Assembly (NCBI GenBank): GCA_009731375.1
Contig: BJOX01000281.1
Coordinates: forward strand, 330,028-394,027
Length of the DNA stretch: 64,000 nt
Direction of reading: 5' to 3'
Source: Paulinella micropora
Lineage: Eukaryota > Cercozoa > Imbricatea > Euglyphida
Below the pieces are notes generated by a model, which had not been told where the DNA came from, made no database searches, and was given only the letters and a program-made list of their open reading frames with translations. This document shows positions 29,105 to 40,813 of the stretch, piece after piece. Made by a program: the position numbers and the translations under genes. Position 1 is the stretch's first letter; each line of letters starts with the position of its first letter.

Positions 29105-31959
29105 TTAAGGCAAATGAGAGTGTGGTGTTCCACTTGTACCCGCTGTGTCTTTCCCAACACCCCACTTCCCGAATATCAAGGGTTGTACCTGTTTGTCCAT
29201 CCCCGGTCTAGGCGCCGCCGCATAATTACCCCGACTCCCTCGAAATCCTCCTCCCCGATACTCGTCCCGATAGCCAACCCGCGGTCCTCTCCCGCTGTTG
29301 TTGTCGTTCCTCCGATACCCGTCCCGCATTTCCTCCCGTCGTTCTCCCTTGTTTTTGGGTCGCATGTTGGCTGCCCGGTGGTAGTAACCCTTATCCTATC
29401 GCGTCCATCCCTTCGCCTTGATATTGGCCTCATTGAACTCCCGCAGTGCCGGGAGTTCCTCTGGCGGCAACATGTCCTCCAACCCTCCTAGCTGCCACAT
29501 CCCGTGCCGTACCGCCTCTTTCAACTCCCAGTATGCCTCGTCTCTGTGTTGCTGCCTGCAAGTGTCTAAATTGTCGTGCCACATATTCATCCCGTGGCTC
29601 ACCTGACAGTTCCCCTTAATTCCCAACCAGTGCATAGCGATAGCCGTGTAACATGAATCCTTGTCCCAGTTCCTGGACCGCAGTGCCCGTCTGGTATAGT
29701 TCGGGAAACCCTCGATCAGCTCCGAGTCCGGCTGGTACCGTGGCTGCCCCTTTAGCTCCGTGTTCGGCAGAGCCCTGTTATGGAACTCTGCGTCGAACTT
29801 CGCCTTTTCCCCTCCTCGAGGCGCCCGGTCTGCATGAAACACTTGCGGTGGTCGCCGCTCCTGTCGTCGCTCCTGGTATCCTCCGTCCCCATACCTCGAG
29901 CCCCGAGGTCTATACCCCCCGTCATGCCTTGGCGCCCGATCTCCCCCCCCCTNNNNNNNNNNNNNNNNNNNNNNNNNNNNNNNNNNNNNNNNNNNNNNNN
30001 NNNNNNNNNNNNNNNNNNNNNNNNNNNNNNNNNNNNNNNNNNNNNNNNNNNNNNNNGCCCCCCCCCCCCCCCTCCCCTTGCGTGAACTGTCGCGGTCGTC
30101 CGCCCCCCCAAAAGCCTCCGCTGCCTGCATAGTTGAACCTTGCCTGTGGCCACTTCGCGGTCACCGCTGGCGATGTGATCACACGATCGATCAACGCCAG
30201 GTCTTCCTCATGTAATACCCAGTTGACCGGATTGTAAGTGCCCTGCCATCGGGTTTTGCCCTCCGGCGTGATATCTGCCAACGCTATCACCTGTGCCGCG
30301 ATCTCAGGAACTACCGCTTTCGTCTCTTTATCCTTCCATATCCCCGCCAGAACCATTGGGTATATCTCCTTCTTCTCGTGCAGCAGACTGAGCCTCGCGA
30401 TACTGGCAAAGATGTCCCGTAATACCGTCCTCTTCGTAACCAGAGCCTGTGCCGCGTCCTTCAGCGCCTCTATCTCATCCCCCCTGTCAAGAAGTTGGTG
30501 AAACTGGTACACGTCGGCGAACACAAAATGAGCGACATCGACCACCACCTTCTTGTTATTCGCCCCCCGCTCCCCGAACTCCTTCTTTAACCGCTCCTCC
30601 CATACATGCGTGTGAAGTAACCGCGTGTGTTCGTCCCCCTACCAAGTTGCCCAACAAGTAGCACACTTGGTCCGCCGCGTCCCCACACAGTGCCGCTTTT
30701 GCCTCACTCCGCAAAGCCACAATGAAATTACGTACCTTGTTCATATACTCATACTCGTGGTGTTTGCTCGCAACCATTGGCATCTCTCCGTGTTTCTGCA
30801 GCAGCTGCGTCTTATGGAGCTGTCCCAGGATCCTCTCCCGTTGTTCTTTACCGTCGATCTTTTACTTGCTTGTGCCACGCCGCCTCCGCTTTTCTCCTTG
30901 TTCCCCTTCCCTTGATCTCGATCTGTATTCCGATTCCTCTGAATCCGAGCTCGCCGCTCTCTCCGACTGCCTCCCCTTCTTCTTCTTTTTCTTCCGCTTT
31001 TCCGGGACGCTGTTGCCGCTTCCGCTTCTGCCGCCGCCATCCGAATCCTGATCCACGTATACCAACCCCGCACACATCCGTTCAGGATGGACAAACCAAA
31101 AACCCATTGCCGCAGTTCCTTCCGTTTTGCCTGCTTTTCCGCCTCCGTCGCCGCATCGTTCAACGCCGCTGCCTCTTCCAACAACCTGTACAGTGATGCA
31201 TCCCTCATCTCCATCTTTGCCCCCACGTCAGTCGGCCCCGCCATATATTCCCGCATGGCGTCATACACCTTGCCCGCCAACCCTCTAAGGCTCCGTGCCA
31301 AACCCGTATGGCAATTCTGTCAGATCCGCCAGTTCCTCCGCCGGGTTCCTTGAAAACGCCGCGTCCCACCTCGTTATCGCATCCGCCATCTTTGCGGCCG
31401 CTTGTTGTAACTCCCGTCTCTGCGCCCCCGCTGCCAGACACAACGACTTGATGTCCCCGTTTGATATAAATTCCAACATCCGATTCATCACGAAATTGGG
31501 CAGCTTCGTTTTACTCACTTTGTCCCGGTAAAACCCAACCCCTATGTACAGCGCTTCCGCCAAATGGATCAGGTCCACCATCATCATCCCCGGCCCATAT
31601 TTAGGTTTTCCCTTGGGCCACATCCAAGTCGGCCACTGGTCCACCTCGCTGTATATGCCCCCTTCGTCCTCCCTTTTTGTCCACATCTTGTAGTTTTTCG
31701 TCGACAACTGTCTGTATATCTCCGGTGCCATCTCCGGCGTACGATGCATCAGTTCGTGGAAGAATAGCGACATAGTTGGTGGGTTCCTCGCATACGTCGG
31801 ATCCGATGCCGCCGGCAGTGCCTCCGCCTTAGCCTCCGTGTACCGCATTGGGTCCTCCCGTCGGCTCGCCGGTGTAAACGGTATCGCGCGAATGGTCGGT
31901 CCTGTCCATCCCACGTCCTCGTCGTCTCTGAACTCCGGTGCCCCAGGTTGTGCCTCCAT
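29105..31959 (-). pseudogene. gag: gag-like region, multiply interrupted
   Basis: ATG 31959 opens MEAQPGAPEFRDDEDVGW and runs 224 residues (MSLFFHELMHRTPEMAPEIY, MWPKGKPKYGPGMMMVDL). Further segments follow in changing frames: 31301-30741, 30548 to the gap (IASIARLSLLHEKKEIYPMV), then after the gap 29900-29396 (GG-rich, ALRSRNWDKDSCYTAIAMHW, LEDMLPPEELPALREF) and an Arg/Gly-rich piece at 29365-29105. No zinc knuckle is seen; the RGG-type region may be the RNA-binding part. The interruptions include at least two frameshifts and a stop at 29396. Confidence 0.6.
29953..30056. other. assembly gap (104 N) flanked by C runs
   Basis: The gap sits in the Gly-rich part of gag, coded by C-rich DNA on the + strand. 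The real length is unknown. Confidence 0.99.
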
Positions 31960-32199
31960 CTCGAATTCTAAAGTATAAAATATATTATAATTGAAACTGT
32001 GATCCCCAAATATACATGTTCCAGTGGCATTATCATATCTGTTCGCTTTATATCCTCATCTGACCCCCAAGCCTGTGCTTCTCGTTCCTGTACTGTTCCA
32101 CCGTTATACCCTCGTTTGTTTTCCTTTTTGTTTTGTTTTCCGTAAGGTCACCCGTATCTGTATTTACGCTCTGTCCCTTTTCACTTCCCCTCCGCTTCT

Positions 32200-32931
32200 C
32201 TATATCTCTTCCCTCATACATTCGTCCCACGTCTCCTTAGAGAGGCCCTGTATCCATTCCACTACTTCCGCTCCCGTCTTCAGCTTCTCGATCCCCTCTT
32301 CCTTCCCCGATACCCCTTCCTTCTTCTCTACCTCCCTGTCAGATACCTCGTCCTGGTCGTTTATTGCGTTGTTCCTTTCCTTCTCTTCCCGTCTCTGTTG
32401 CCTCCGCTCCTTTTCTAAAGTCTCAATCCATGCCCATGTTTCGTGACTGTCCCAATCCTTGTCCGGTGTGGTTCTCTCCACCCTTTCTATGATACTCCTG
32501 ATCCGTAGCGGTCCCACAAACATCCTCCAGCTGTCCTTCTCCCGGTCCTTCAAAACCTTCACTCACTTCCTCGCGTGTTCCACCTTCCCCTTGGCACATG
32601 CCCATGCCGTATGGATTCTCTCCACCGTCCATTTCCCCTGTACCTTGGTCAACACAGCCATGAAACTGTATTGGTACTGTGCTTCCTCCGTCATGGCAAA
32701 CACCCTCCACAAACCCTCGTCGTTGCTATACCAACGATATTGCAATTCCCACATAGCTCTAATTGCCATCCACCTCGCATCCCTTCGGACCCGATCCGTG
32801 TCCATAATCGCTCCCACCCGTTCACCCCATCGATATCCCATTTCCTCTACAAACCGTTGAGCCTCCTCATCCATCTTATATTCCACTCCCCCTATCTGTC
32901 CCAACCTCTTTTCCTCCTCCGATATCCCCAT
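32200..32931 (-). pseudogene. accessory frame C upstream of gag
   Basis: ATG 32931 opens MGISEEEKRLGQIGGVEY and runs to a TGA at 32563, then continues in frame (VLKDREKDSWRMFVGPLRIR, WAWIETLEKERRQQRREEKE) to 32200. The sequence around the TGA is GTGAGT, which could also be an intron donor. The product is charged and helical (WMAIRAMWELQYRWYSNDEG) and resembles no family I know. It precedes gag by about 240 bases on the same strand, so it probably belongs to the retroelement. Confidence 0.45.
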
Positions 32932-33361
32932 GCTTACCTCCCGTATGCTTATCCGATGCCGTATTCTGTCCTAAAGTAGGGACAGGAGGTACTATGTCTT
33001 GTGTCTGCCGCCGATCCCTGCTCCTTCTCTTCCTTCTCCTCTCCTCCTTCCTATCCTCCTCCTCCATCATTGCCCGTTCTTTGCCCCTCCAATACGCCTC
33101 CCACTCTACCATCGCCCTAACATAGGCCTCCTCTGCCTGTCTTAGATCCCTCGACTCGTGAAAGTGCATTGCCGTATTAGAAACCTCGTCCCGAACCTGC
33201 TCCCGTGTTATAAGATCTTCCACTTCCCGCTTAGATACCCAAAACGACAACATGTCTCCTTCCTCAGAGTCCTCCTTCTCCTCTGTCTCCTCACTTGTCG
33301 CCCCACCTTCTTCGTCTTCTTCCTCCAAAGCTTCCTTTGTCTCCTTACTCCCTTTCTCCAT
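32876..33361 (-). CDS. accessory frame B upstream of gag
   Basis: About 161 residues from ATG 33361. An acidic N-terminus (EEEDEEGGATSEETEEKEDS) leads to a helical middle with EDLITREQVRDEVSN, a run of Arg/Lys and a Gly/His-rich end. It overlaps frame C by 56 bases in another frame. It is low-complexity, so similarity searches will be noisy; function unknown. Confidence 0.4.
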   Translation of the reverse strand: MEKGSKETKEALEEEDEEGGATSEETEEKEDSEEGDMLSFWVSKREVEDLITREQVRDEVSNTAMHFHESRDLRQAEEAYVRAMVEWEAYWRGKERAMMEEEDRKEERRRKRRSRDRRQTQDIVPPVPTLGQNTASDKHTGGKHGDIGGGKEVGTDRGSGI

Positions 33362-33569
33362 ACCTAGCATAATAGGTACTCACGTGTGTCATTTAATGCA
33401 TTTATCCTCTCCTATGTCTCTTCCGGGCTCTCGCCACCTCCGCCTCCTCATCCTTGTCTCGGTTCCTCCGCTCCTCTTCCCTCTTGGGCTCCGCGTATTC
33501 CCGTCTCTCCCGTTTGAGAGACGGCAAAGATTCCCTGAACCGTCGCCGGCTTTCCCTTGCATCTTGGTT

Positions 33570-33903
33570 CTACACGTATCGTGTCCGTCTCATTTCAGCC
33601 AGCATCAAGGTCGACATTTTCGCCTTCTCTGCCCTGTTCATTGCCTCCCGTCTCCTTTCGAGCTCGTGAGGGCAGGCCCCCTTCTTCCTTTCCCATTCTA
33701 ACGTTTGTTCCCGCAAGTTTTCATATTCCTTATCTGTCGCTAGTACCACCTCCTTGTATACATCCTTGCCTATGCGTATCTCCCCTTTCATCCACATCCC
33801 CCTCTCTCCCTCTTCGTTTTCCTCTTCCCACTTCTCACGCCAGAAATCCTCTAAACCCCGTATGTCCTCCTTCTTCTCCGCCTTGTCAGACTCCTTGTTT
33901 TCC
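33570..33903 (-). CDS. accessory frame A upstream of gag
   Basis: About 110 residues from ATG 33903, ten bases after the motif CCCTACTTTAG. It is charged and helical (LEDFWREKWEEENEEGERG, LREQTLEWERKKGACPHELE). It ends before frame B. All three frames use the same style of Glu/Lys/Arg-rich sequence, which suggests either one original gene broken by indels or related small proteins. Confidence 0.4.
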
Positions 33904-33995
33904 ATCGTGCACCTAAAGTAGGGCATAAGTCCTCGTGCTCTGCTTCCCCCATACCACAGTACTCCCCTCTTCCATTCCTCATACCATCCGTTCAA

Positions 33996-35720
33996 GTGCT
34001 CTCTATCTCTCTAGACTCTCTTCAAGTCCCCAGCAGCCTCTTTGTTCCAAAACCTCAACTCCTTCAAGTTCCCCTGTCATCCTCTACGCACTTCTGCTCC
34101 TCAACACCGCGTTCTCTGTATGGTCGAAACAGCCAATAGTCCTCATGTGGTACAAAGTCCGCAAACACCCCCTAAATCTCTCCCTTTGACTTGGCGTGTC
34201 GCTGACGCTTTTTGTCCGCTATACCCGTCTGATTTGTTAACCTCTTTTTGCGCCATGATGGCATGGACTTACCCCCTTCGAAAACCTCATTTATCCATGG
34301 GATTCCGCGCTTTTTTCAAGTTCCCTGTGTAGTCCCCCACCCCTATTCCCATTCCCTCGGGTGGCAACCTGCTCGCTTACCTCCTCATTCCGAAAAATTG
34401 TTTCTCCTGACCCCCTTCTTCCGACCGACATGTCCACCCCCAAACCGCGCCTGTTGTAACCCCTTCTCTTCATAAAATCTCACAAAATTTGCTTCCCCCG
34501 ACTTCTCCTGTTTCCTCTTTCGTTCTCCCACGTCTCCGTTCCCCCAAATATGGCCGATTCTTCACAAAATCCTTACGTCTCAGCGTCCGTTTCCATGCTT
34601 CCGACCCCAAGTCAACAGGGCATCCGAGTTTCCAGCCCCCAAAACCCATGGAAAACACCACGAAACATCAACCCCAAATACAGCAAACATTAATTACACA
34701 TGCCTGAATAATTCCTCACATGTTTTCCTTTTTTGTGAGAAAGAGAGAGTGTCCCCAACCTGTGTCCGTTCCCCAGCAACCCTTGCCCTGACACCAAACC
34801 GACTGAAAACCGCACCACACCTCCACAAAAGCATGCCTCATATCCCTCTGGACACACCCACACACCCAGAACCCCAAGGCAAGCACCCGTACCCTCGAAA
34901 ACCTCACACTCCCCACCTTTGAGCTGAGAGCTGTCCAGTCCCAAAACCTCTAGTCACAGCAACCCCTGCCTTTCTGCAAAACAGCCCATGAGTAGCACTC
35001 CTGTCCAAGAAAATTATTGCCCCTACCCCTTTGCATGCCCCTGTAATCAAAACAGCTCAAGAAAAAGCATATAACCCCAGGAGGCGCACCAGAAAAATCC
35101 CCCCCTCTTCCATTTTTCTTTCGATGTCTCTTTTCAACAGAAAATTTCCGAGAAACAGAGGAAAATTTCCATACCCCGTTTATTGTATTAGCGACTCCAG
35201 ATTGTTACGATAGTAGGATATTTAATAAACAGATGACTGTTACTAACGATATGAAGACTGAGGAATACCTAAAGTAGGGACTCCGTAATCTCCAGACCAA
35301 GGATTAACCGCCAGACCGGAACGATCAGTATTGCCATTATATACAGGGTGGGCCGGCATAATATTAATAACTCAAGGTAACACTGAATGACATTATTAGT
35401 ATTAATATTCAATTAAATTTTTGTCAACATTTATATTAATATTATTAATATGACATTAAATTAAATACAGCAATGAGTTTGTGACCGAAAGTATCAATAC
35501 TTGCTATTATTATAATATCATGTGCACATAAATATAAACAGTCTTGAATTTATTTAATATTTATATGTAAAACTTCTTGTATATAATAGTAGCGGCTCTA
35601 GCACTTGAATTAATAAGCCAATCCGAGATTGATCTGACTCAGATTACGATCAGTGAGTCAACTCTTGCTAGTAACAATAAAAGATAATTCCTGTCCCATC
35701 GAGTTGAGTTCAACTATCAA
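33996..35720. other. no gene recognised; C-rich then AT-rich DNA
   Basis: 33.99-35.1 kb is rich in C on the + strand and may include the 5' LTR or leader of the minus-strand element. 35.22-35.65 kb is AT-rich with repeated TAATATTAATA words. A further copy of CCTAAAGTAGGG lies near 35269. Confidence 0.4.
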
Positions 35721-35721
35721 C

Positions 35722-36195
35722 TTAGCATCCCATTTCCTTCAGCTCCTTGAGCACCTGATGCTGATCACCAGAGCTGATGCAACCACCTTCCAGATAGAAC
35801 GTGTCCATAATGCAATCTTCTGCGTCAACTCCGACAATATACGGTTGGTAACGTTGATCATTGTTTTCAGCTGAAATTTTCTCATATGGCAAAGTTGAAC
35901 TCTCTTGAATACCTGATTTCAGCACCCAGCAACGCCCGAACTTAGCCTTCACCCATACGTCAGCCTGGGTTGGCATCGCCATTGCCTGTGCTTGCCCGTT
36001 ATGATCGATGCCATAAATGTGCCACATCACCTGGCTCTTGCTTTTGCGTTGAGTTGCTATGGACGCAGGCTTAATCCCCACGACTTCTCCTATGCCTGCA
36101 GGCATTGCCCTCCAACCTGTAGAAATATACATATACATTGTATATACGTATACGTATGAATGCATACATGCATGTATGTATGTAGACGTAAAGAA

Positions 36196-36228
<33 letters not shown>

Positions 36229-36309
36229 TAAAGAGAGAGAGAAAATGAGAGAGAATGAGAGAGAATGAGAGAGAATGAGAGAGAATGAGAGAGAGAGAGA
36301 ATGAGAGAG

Positions 36310-36348
<39 letters not shown>

Positions 36349-36410
36349 AGAGAGAGAGAAAAGAAAGAGAGAGAGAAAAGAAAGAGAGAGAGATAGAGAG
36401 AGAGAGAGAG

Positions 36411-36457
<47 letters not shown>

Positions 36458-37630
36458 GAGAGCTTGACCGTAGCCACTCATGTTAAAGAGACCCATCGCT
36501 GCCAAGCTAGGTAGATCTTCTCCGTTCAGTTGGGCATTTGCAGCGTTCAATCCTCCTGGGTAGTTAGCGCCATCCATGATCGTGATGTGCTCGATGAATA
36601 ACTTTGATTCTTTTTTCTCAAGCTTTCCAGTTCCCCCAAAAGCTTTCCAGGCGGTGAGGGGCTCCAGTAGTGGTTTATCATCGTCTGAGCTTTCGCTGGC
36701 GCTTGATTCGTTTGCTTCTTCATCGCCGCAGTCGTCACTTTCCTCATCACTGGTGCATACCCCGCTGTAATATTCAGCAAACATATCCAGCTCCTCGTCG
36801 GAATCGGCTGCTGCTGCAGCTTGGCCTGGTGGTTTAGTCAAGGTACGAAGCTTTTCCAATGCAATTTGTTCATCTTTCCCAACTTCAGATCCGAGTCATA
36901 CTTACCAGAAGTGAACGAGTTGGGGGTAGTAGTACCAGATAGAGCTCCTGCAGTCGCCAAGGGAGCAGCGAGCGGCAAGTCAGCGCTAGCAGACGCAGAC
37001 TCAGAACCAGATTAAAAAGACATAGCATCTGGTCCATGAGATGATGTGACACAATCTTGCTCTAAAGAAGCAGTGGCGCGAGTTGATCCACATATAGTGC
37101 AAGCCAGGAAATCATCTGGGTTATCGTCGTAAGTACAGATGCTGCAGGCCCACGTAGCTTGGGTATCGGTTGGTTCCATATTTGTTGATATCTTTGCTTC
37201 CTTCTTCATTTTTGTATAGACTGCAAGTTTCTCTTTGGTGCGTTGCTTTTTCATGTGGGCCTCGAGCTCTTCTGATTCTGAGTCTAGGTTGATGACTTCA
37301 CGCTTGCTGCCAGCCACGTAGTACGATGAAGACGAAGCAGAAGCTGCCGAAAGCAAAGATGGAGGAGATGAAATCGCTCCGCTTGCAATAAAAAGGGGCT
37401 TGAGCACCTTGCGGATCCCAGGATGCGAGATCTTCTTGAGGCGTGGCTTGCCTTTCTGTGTTATACTTCTTCGTTTGTTAGCAGACGCACAATCTCGCTC
37501 CTCGTCGCTCTCCACCGCCTCCACAACTTCCATGAACTGCACCCGAGCACCTTCCTTCTTTGTGGATGATCTTGCTGAAGTCCCAAATCGCTTCAGGAGC
37601 TTCTCGCTCTCCTGCATAATTACATAGTAT

Positions 37631-37665
<35 letters not shown>

Positions 37666-37670
37666 ATACC
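35722..37670 (-). pseudogene. host gene with RanBP2-type zinc finger, several exons
   Basis: Terminal exon 36116-35722 (MPAGIGEVVGIKPASIATQR, DVWVKAKFGRCWVLKSG). Preceding exon 36882-36469 (EQIALEKLRTLTKPPG, acidic DSDEELDMFAEYYSG, SLAAMGLFNMSGYG). A 23-base intron joins this to a segment ending FTS at 36906. Upstream, 37611-37012 encodes a basic region and WACSICTYDDNPDDFLACTIC, a RanBP2-type finger (Trp-x-Cys-x2-Cys ... Cys-x2-Cys). An in-frame TAA at about 37012 separates the two halves, so either these are two genes or the gene is damaged. RanBP2 fingers bind ubiquitin, Ran or RNA; which applies here is unknown. Exon phases agree at 36469/36116 and 36906/36882. Confidence 0.6.
36189..36463. 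repeat. GA/CT microsatellite in intron of the minus-strand host gene
   Basis: About 275 bases of GA repeats with GAGAAT and GAAA interruptions, inside the intron 36468-36117. A second, 30-base GA tract lies in the intron at 37669-37612. Confidence 0.95.
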
Positions 37671-37785
37671 TTCCATGAGATCATCAGATCTTTCCTTGAC
37701 GTTCCTCTCTTTTACACGCAAATGCATCTTGACAAAGCTTCTTTCCTTCCTCCGCGTCTAATTGTACAGCGAGCGTCTCTGAAGA

Positions 37786-38536
37786 CTATTCAGAAGGATC
37801 ACCCTTCAGTTTGAGTGCTTTTGAAAAAAGCTTGACCTTGTCTCTGTACAAAGTAGCAGCGAATGAAAAATGTATATTTATAATAATAGTTTACATTTTA
37901 TGACATGTAAATATAACTTTTTACCTCATCATCTTGCCTTCCGGTTTGATCATCTCCAGCTCTTGTGTCCGTTTTTCTGCAAGCTTCTTAAGTTTTTCTT
38001 CTTCTTTTCCTTTTTTCTTGTGCAAGCAATGCAACAATAGCGACTAGCAAGTTCTTGCAATTTTGCCCAGCTGTTTGCATCTTCCTATGCAGTGATGCTT
38101 TCCTCTGCATCAGCTCTTCTTCTTGCTGTTTTTGCCATAGATAGTAGTGGATGTTTCAGGGCAGTCAACTTTCCACCCGTTAGCTGGTTCTCCTCTCTCG
38201 ATGATATTTTTGGCTCATGCGCTCGTAGCTTATCCACCACATCAGTTGTAGATACCCTGGCTCGTTCTATCTTGGCATACTCAGCTCGAAGTACTGTCTT
38301 GAGTGTAGAAGAGCTTCAATTTTTCAGGAGCACAGCCACTTTCTCAGCATCTGGCTTAGCAGCCAAAACAAACGGATCTTCCGCTAAACACAAAAGGAAA
38401 TGATATGGTTATCAGATATCCAGAAAGATAATAAACAGCAACAAATAGCCTGTGGTGAAAAAATCTTCAAGTACTTACAAATGTCCAGCTGAGCTTTTTT
38501 GAGATCCTTGGTATTTTCCAGTGGATACACATGCAT
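37786..38536 (-). pseudogene. host gene fragment with at least four exons, stops in frame
   Basis: Exon 38536-38478 (MHVYPLENTKDLKKAQLDI), intron of 94 bases, exon from 38383 (EDPFVLAAKPDAEKVAVLLK, then TGA, then VLRAEYAKIERARVS, VVDKLRAHEPKISSREEN). A Lys-rich exon ends at 37925 (EEKLKKLAEKRTQELEMIKP), an 81-base intron follows, and the terminal exon 37843-37786 reads DKVKLFSKALKLKGDPSE and stops. Splice sites are standard (GTAAGT, TTTAG; GTAAAA, TACAG). In-frame stops and one frame change in the second exon suggest a pseudogene or sequencing errors. No family recognised. Confidence 0.5.
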
Positions 38537-38959
38537 CTGCCACAGTACGATATGATTTAGCTCGTGCACATGCAGATATTCTGACATGCACAAATATCGA
38601 ACTAGCAACAACAGCAAATTTACTTCATCACCTTGCGATTTTTCTATTTCTGGTGAGTTTTGCTTGGGGAAACAGCCCAGCCCGAATTTAGGAACACAAT
38701 GCAGCCCTAATTTTTGGCGCGGCGGCCTGACATTGGCAATTGCCAATACAACTAGTCTCTCAATTCAAAAATTGACCTGAGTAATTTGGGAGGCTTAGAT
38801 GTAAGGTAAAAGTTATCTTTATGTGCAAAGACCAAATGTCAGGCCAAAACTTAAAAGTGTGTCCCCTAATTTGAAACTCGAGCTGGGCTGTGTCTCCAAG
38901 GTTTCTAACGTATCTGTGTTTTCATCATACACGCTAGTCATGATATCCTTTTCTGTCAG

Positions 38960-39406
38960 GGGAAGCTTACGTTCAGCTACTTTAGCTGAACAAGATGCAA
39001 TTCGCAGCAGAATCGTCCTCGCTCGAGATGCTTTGGAGCACGGGATTGCGGAAGCTGCTAGACGACATGTAAGAATTCCTGCACGTTTGACACTTAACAA
39101 AGTTTCTTTAAATGATAAAAAACATATGCTTGATATTTTATGTATATGACTGATTTGCATAGGTTTGCATGTCTGTACGTACTTATATTATACTGCCTGC
39201 TTTTGCCACTTTATTAGAGCGTTTCATACAGGAAAGCAGAGTATTGGCTTGCAAAATATGAAGGAGCTCATCCAGGTGAGACCAGCTCGTTGCTCATCAG
39301 TCTCAGAATCTTGTTTTCACACACTATCCTACATACATTCATAGGTTTGCATGGTGGATGGAGATACCAGACCCTCAACCCAGAAGCGCAGATTGATTTG
39401 GAATAA
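38960..39406 (+). CDS. three-exon 3' end of a + strand host gene
   Basis: Exons 38960-39068, 39218-39275 and 39345-39406 join in phase. They read SLRSATLAEQDAIRSRIVLA / RDALEHGIAEAARRH, then SVSYRKAEYWLAKYEGAHPG, then LHGGWRYQTLNPEAQIDLE and TAA at 39404-39406. Acceptors are TTCTGTCAG, TTTATTAG and TTCATAG; donors are GTAAGA and GTGAGA. Upstream exons were not identified. The function is unknown. It starts close to the opposite-strand fragment ending near 38.5 kb, so one of the two may be a transferred or retained remnant. Confidence 0.5.
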
Positions 39407-40228
39407 TCGATTTTCCTCTTGTGGGAAGCAGGTGCAATGCAGACAGTTTACATTTATTAATTCTTTAAATTTGAAACGTTCTCATAATCACAATACAGTT
39501 TTCGGTTAGTTCTGTCCCTTTTTCAGTTAAGTTTTTTCCGCGTGCCGTTTTGCACTTCATTTTGCTGCGCAAGCTTGCAAAAAACTTCATTTCACAACAT
39601 ACTATACATCCCATGAGCTCTCTCCCCTCTCTCCTAGGTCTTGTGTGTTTAAGCACAAAGACCTAGATTGTGCAAGATATTGTGCATGGAATATGCGTGA
39701 TTGTACATGTTGCATGAGATGAGAAGCATTATGTGCAAAATTGTGTGAGATGTGTGTGGATGTGTGTAAATGTATATAATTTCTCATCCCTCACTCACCA
39801 CCCCCAAACGAGAAGACATCATGTAAATGGGTGGGTGGGTGGGGGTTCTTGCCTTTCCTAAACCCAAACTAAAAGCACTTTTGTATAAAACAACAAAATG
39901 CCAATCTGAGGGGGACAGGATTGTTGTTCTAATCTTCAAATTTTCGAGCGGGAACAATAGTTCCCGCTTCTTTATTTGCGCAGAGAAACTCTGCAAGTGA
40001 ACTCAATTGATTGTCACTACCGGCCCACTCTGTCTAATATGGTTATTTGTGAAATGACGCCTTTTCATGACTTTGAGTGTCCTCAAATATTGTCATCGAA
40101 CAAATTTATTCAGGAAATTTTGGGGCATTTATGGGCGTACCAATGTCCGAAAGAACAATTAATTCCCGATCAGGAAGTTTCGTCCACCTCTGACCGAAAA
40201 AATCATGTATATGAGCTTTTCTTGTGCT
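39407..40228. other. no gene recognised
   Basis: Contains GT/TGTG-rich words (39.7-39.85 kb), a GGTGGGTGGGTGGG run near 39830 and no supported coding frame. Confidence 0.5.
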
Positions 40229-40391
40229 TTGCTTGCCTGCTTGTTTTTGCTTGCTTGCTTGCTTGCTTGCCAGTACTCTGCTTGCTTGCTAGTACTCTGC
40301 TTGCTAGACTTGCTTGCTTGCTTAAGCTTGCTTGTGCTTGCTTGCTCTTGCTTGCTTGGCAAGTTGCTACTTGCTTGTTTGCTTGCTTGCT
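40229..40391. repeat. TTGC microsatellite, left of the polinton
   Basis: TTGC units with AGTACTC and AGCTT interruptions. The same array, in the same orientation, resumes right of the insertion at 60974, so the polinton split one array. Confidence 0.92.
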
Positions 40392-40758
40392 AGTACTAGT
40401 AGTATAGGGTCGCACTTCATCACGCTTTTTCAGTGAAGTTTCATCACACAAACCACACTAAGAGCCGTTATTTATTATTTTCTCTTCCTATTCTCTCTAA
40501 GTTAAAAACAAAAATTTCATTACGAATTTCTCTCTGGACTACTTTACACAAAAAACGAAAGTTATCCATGTAAAAAGCCACACGGGGGCTTTTTGGCCTC
40601 AGCTCCTAGGTGTCTGGTGTGAGAAGTGTTTTTCCACTAAGAGCCGTTATTTATTATTTCGGCTACCTACTTATAACTAATATACAGACAAAAGAAAGAA
40701 AAACTGCTATCTATTGATATTTGAAAGCCGACCGCTACGCTTGTCGTTTTCAAACATC
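40392..40758 (+). repeat. polinton left terminal inverted repeat
   Basis: Pairs with 60653-60973 in reverse complement. Identity is high in blocks, with several small indels (for example CACGGGGGC present only here). It contains two direct copies of AAGAGCCGTTATTTATTATT, near 40462 and 40640. Its inner end is hairpin 1. Confidence 0.93.
40716..40758. repeat. hairpin 1, at inner edge of left terminal repeat
   Basis: Outer ends GATATTTGAAA and TTTTCAAACATC pair across a loop containing CGCTACGCTTGTCG. This is the GATATTT...AAACATC family; here the GATATTT end faces outward. The GIY-YIG start lies 56 bases inward. Confidence 0.85.
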
Positions 40759-40813
40759 GGGAAAAAAATTAATTCCATTTAAGTGTAAGGACATAATAAG
40801 ACATAAAAGGACA

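Larger units (their letters stand above)
23250..33995 (-). mobile_element. second Ty3/gypsy-like retrotransposon with extra 5' reading frames
   Basis: Reading leftward: three small frames (33.9-32.2 kb), gag (31.96-29.4), protease-containing frame (29.1-26.8), RT-RNase H (26.85-25.1), integrase (25.1-23.2). It is a different lineage from the + element, although pol is clearly related. LTRs were not identified; the right end is uncertain and could reach about 35.2 kb. The 3' end meets the truncated integrase of the + element at about 23250. Several frameshifts and an altered RT active site show it is dead. Confidence 0.85.

Noticed and set aside
40229-40391. TTGC array as telomere or as part of the polinton
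   Set aside because: It is a microsatellite seen on both sides of the insertion in the same orientation, outside the inverted repeats.
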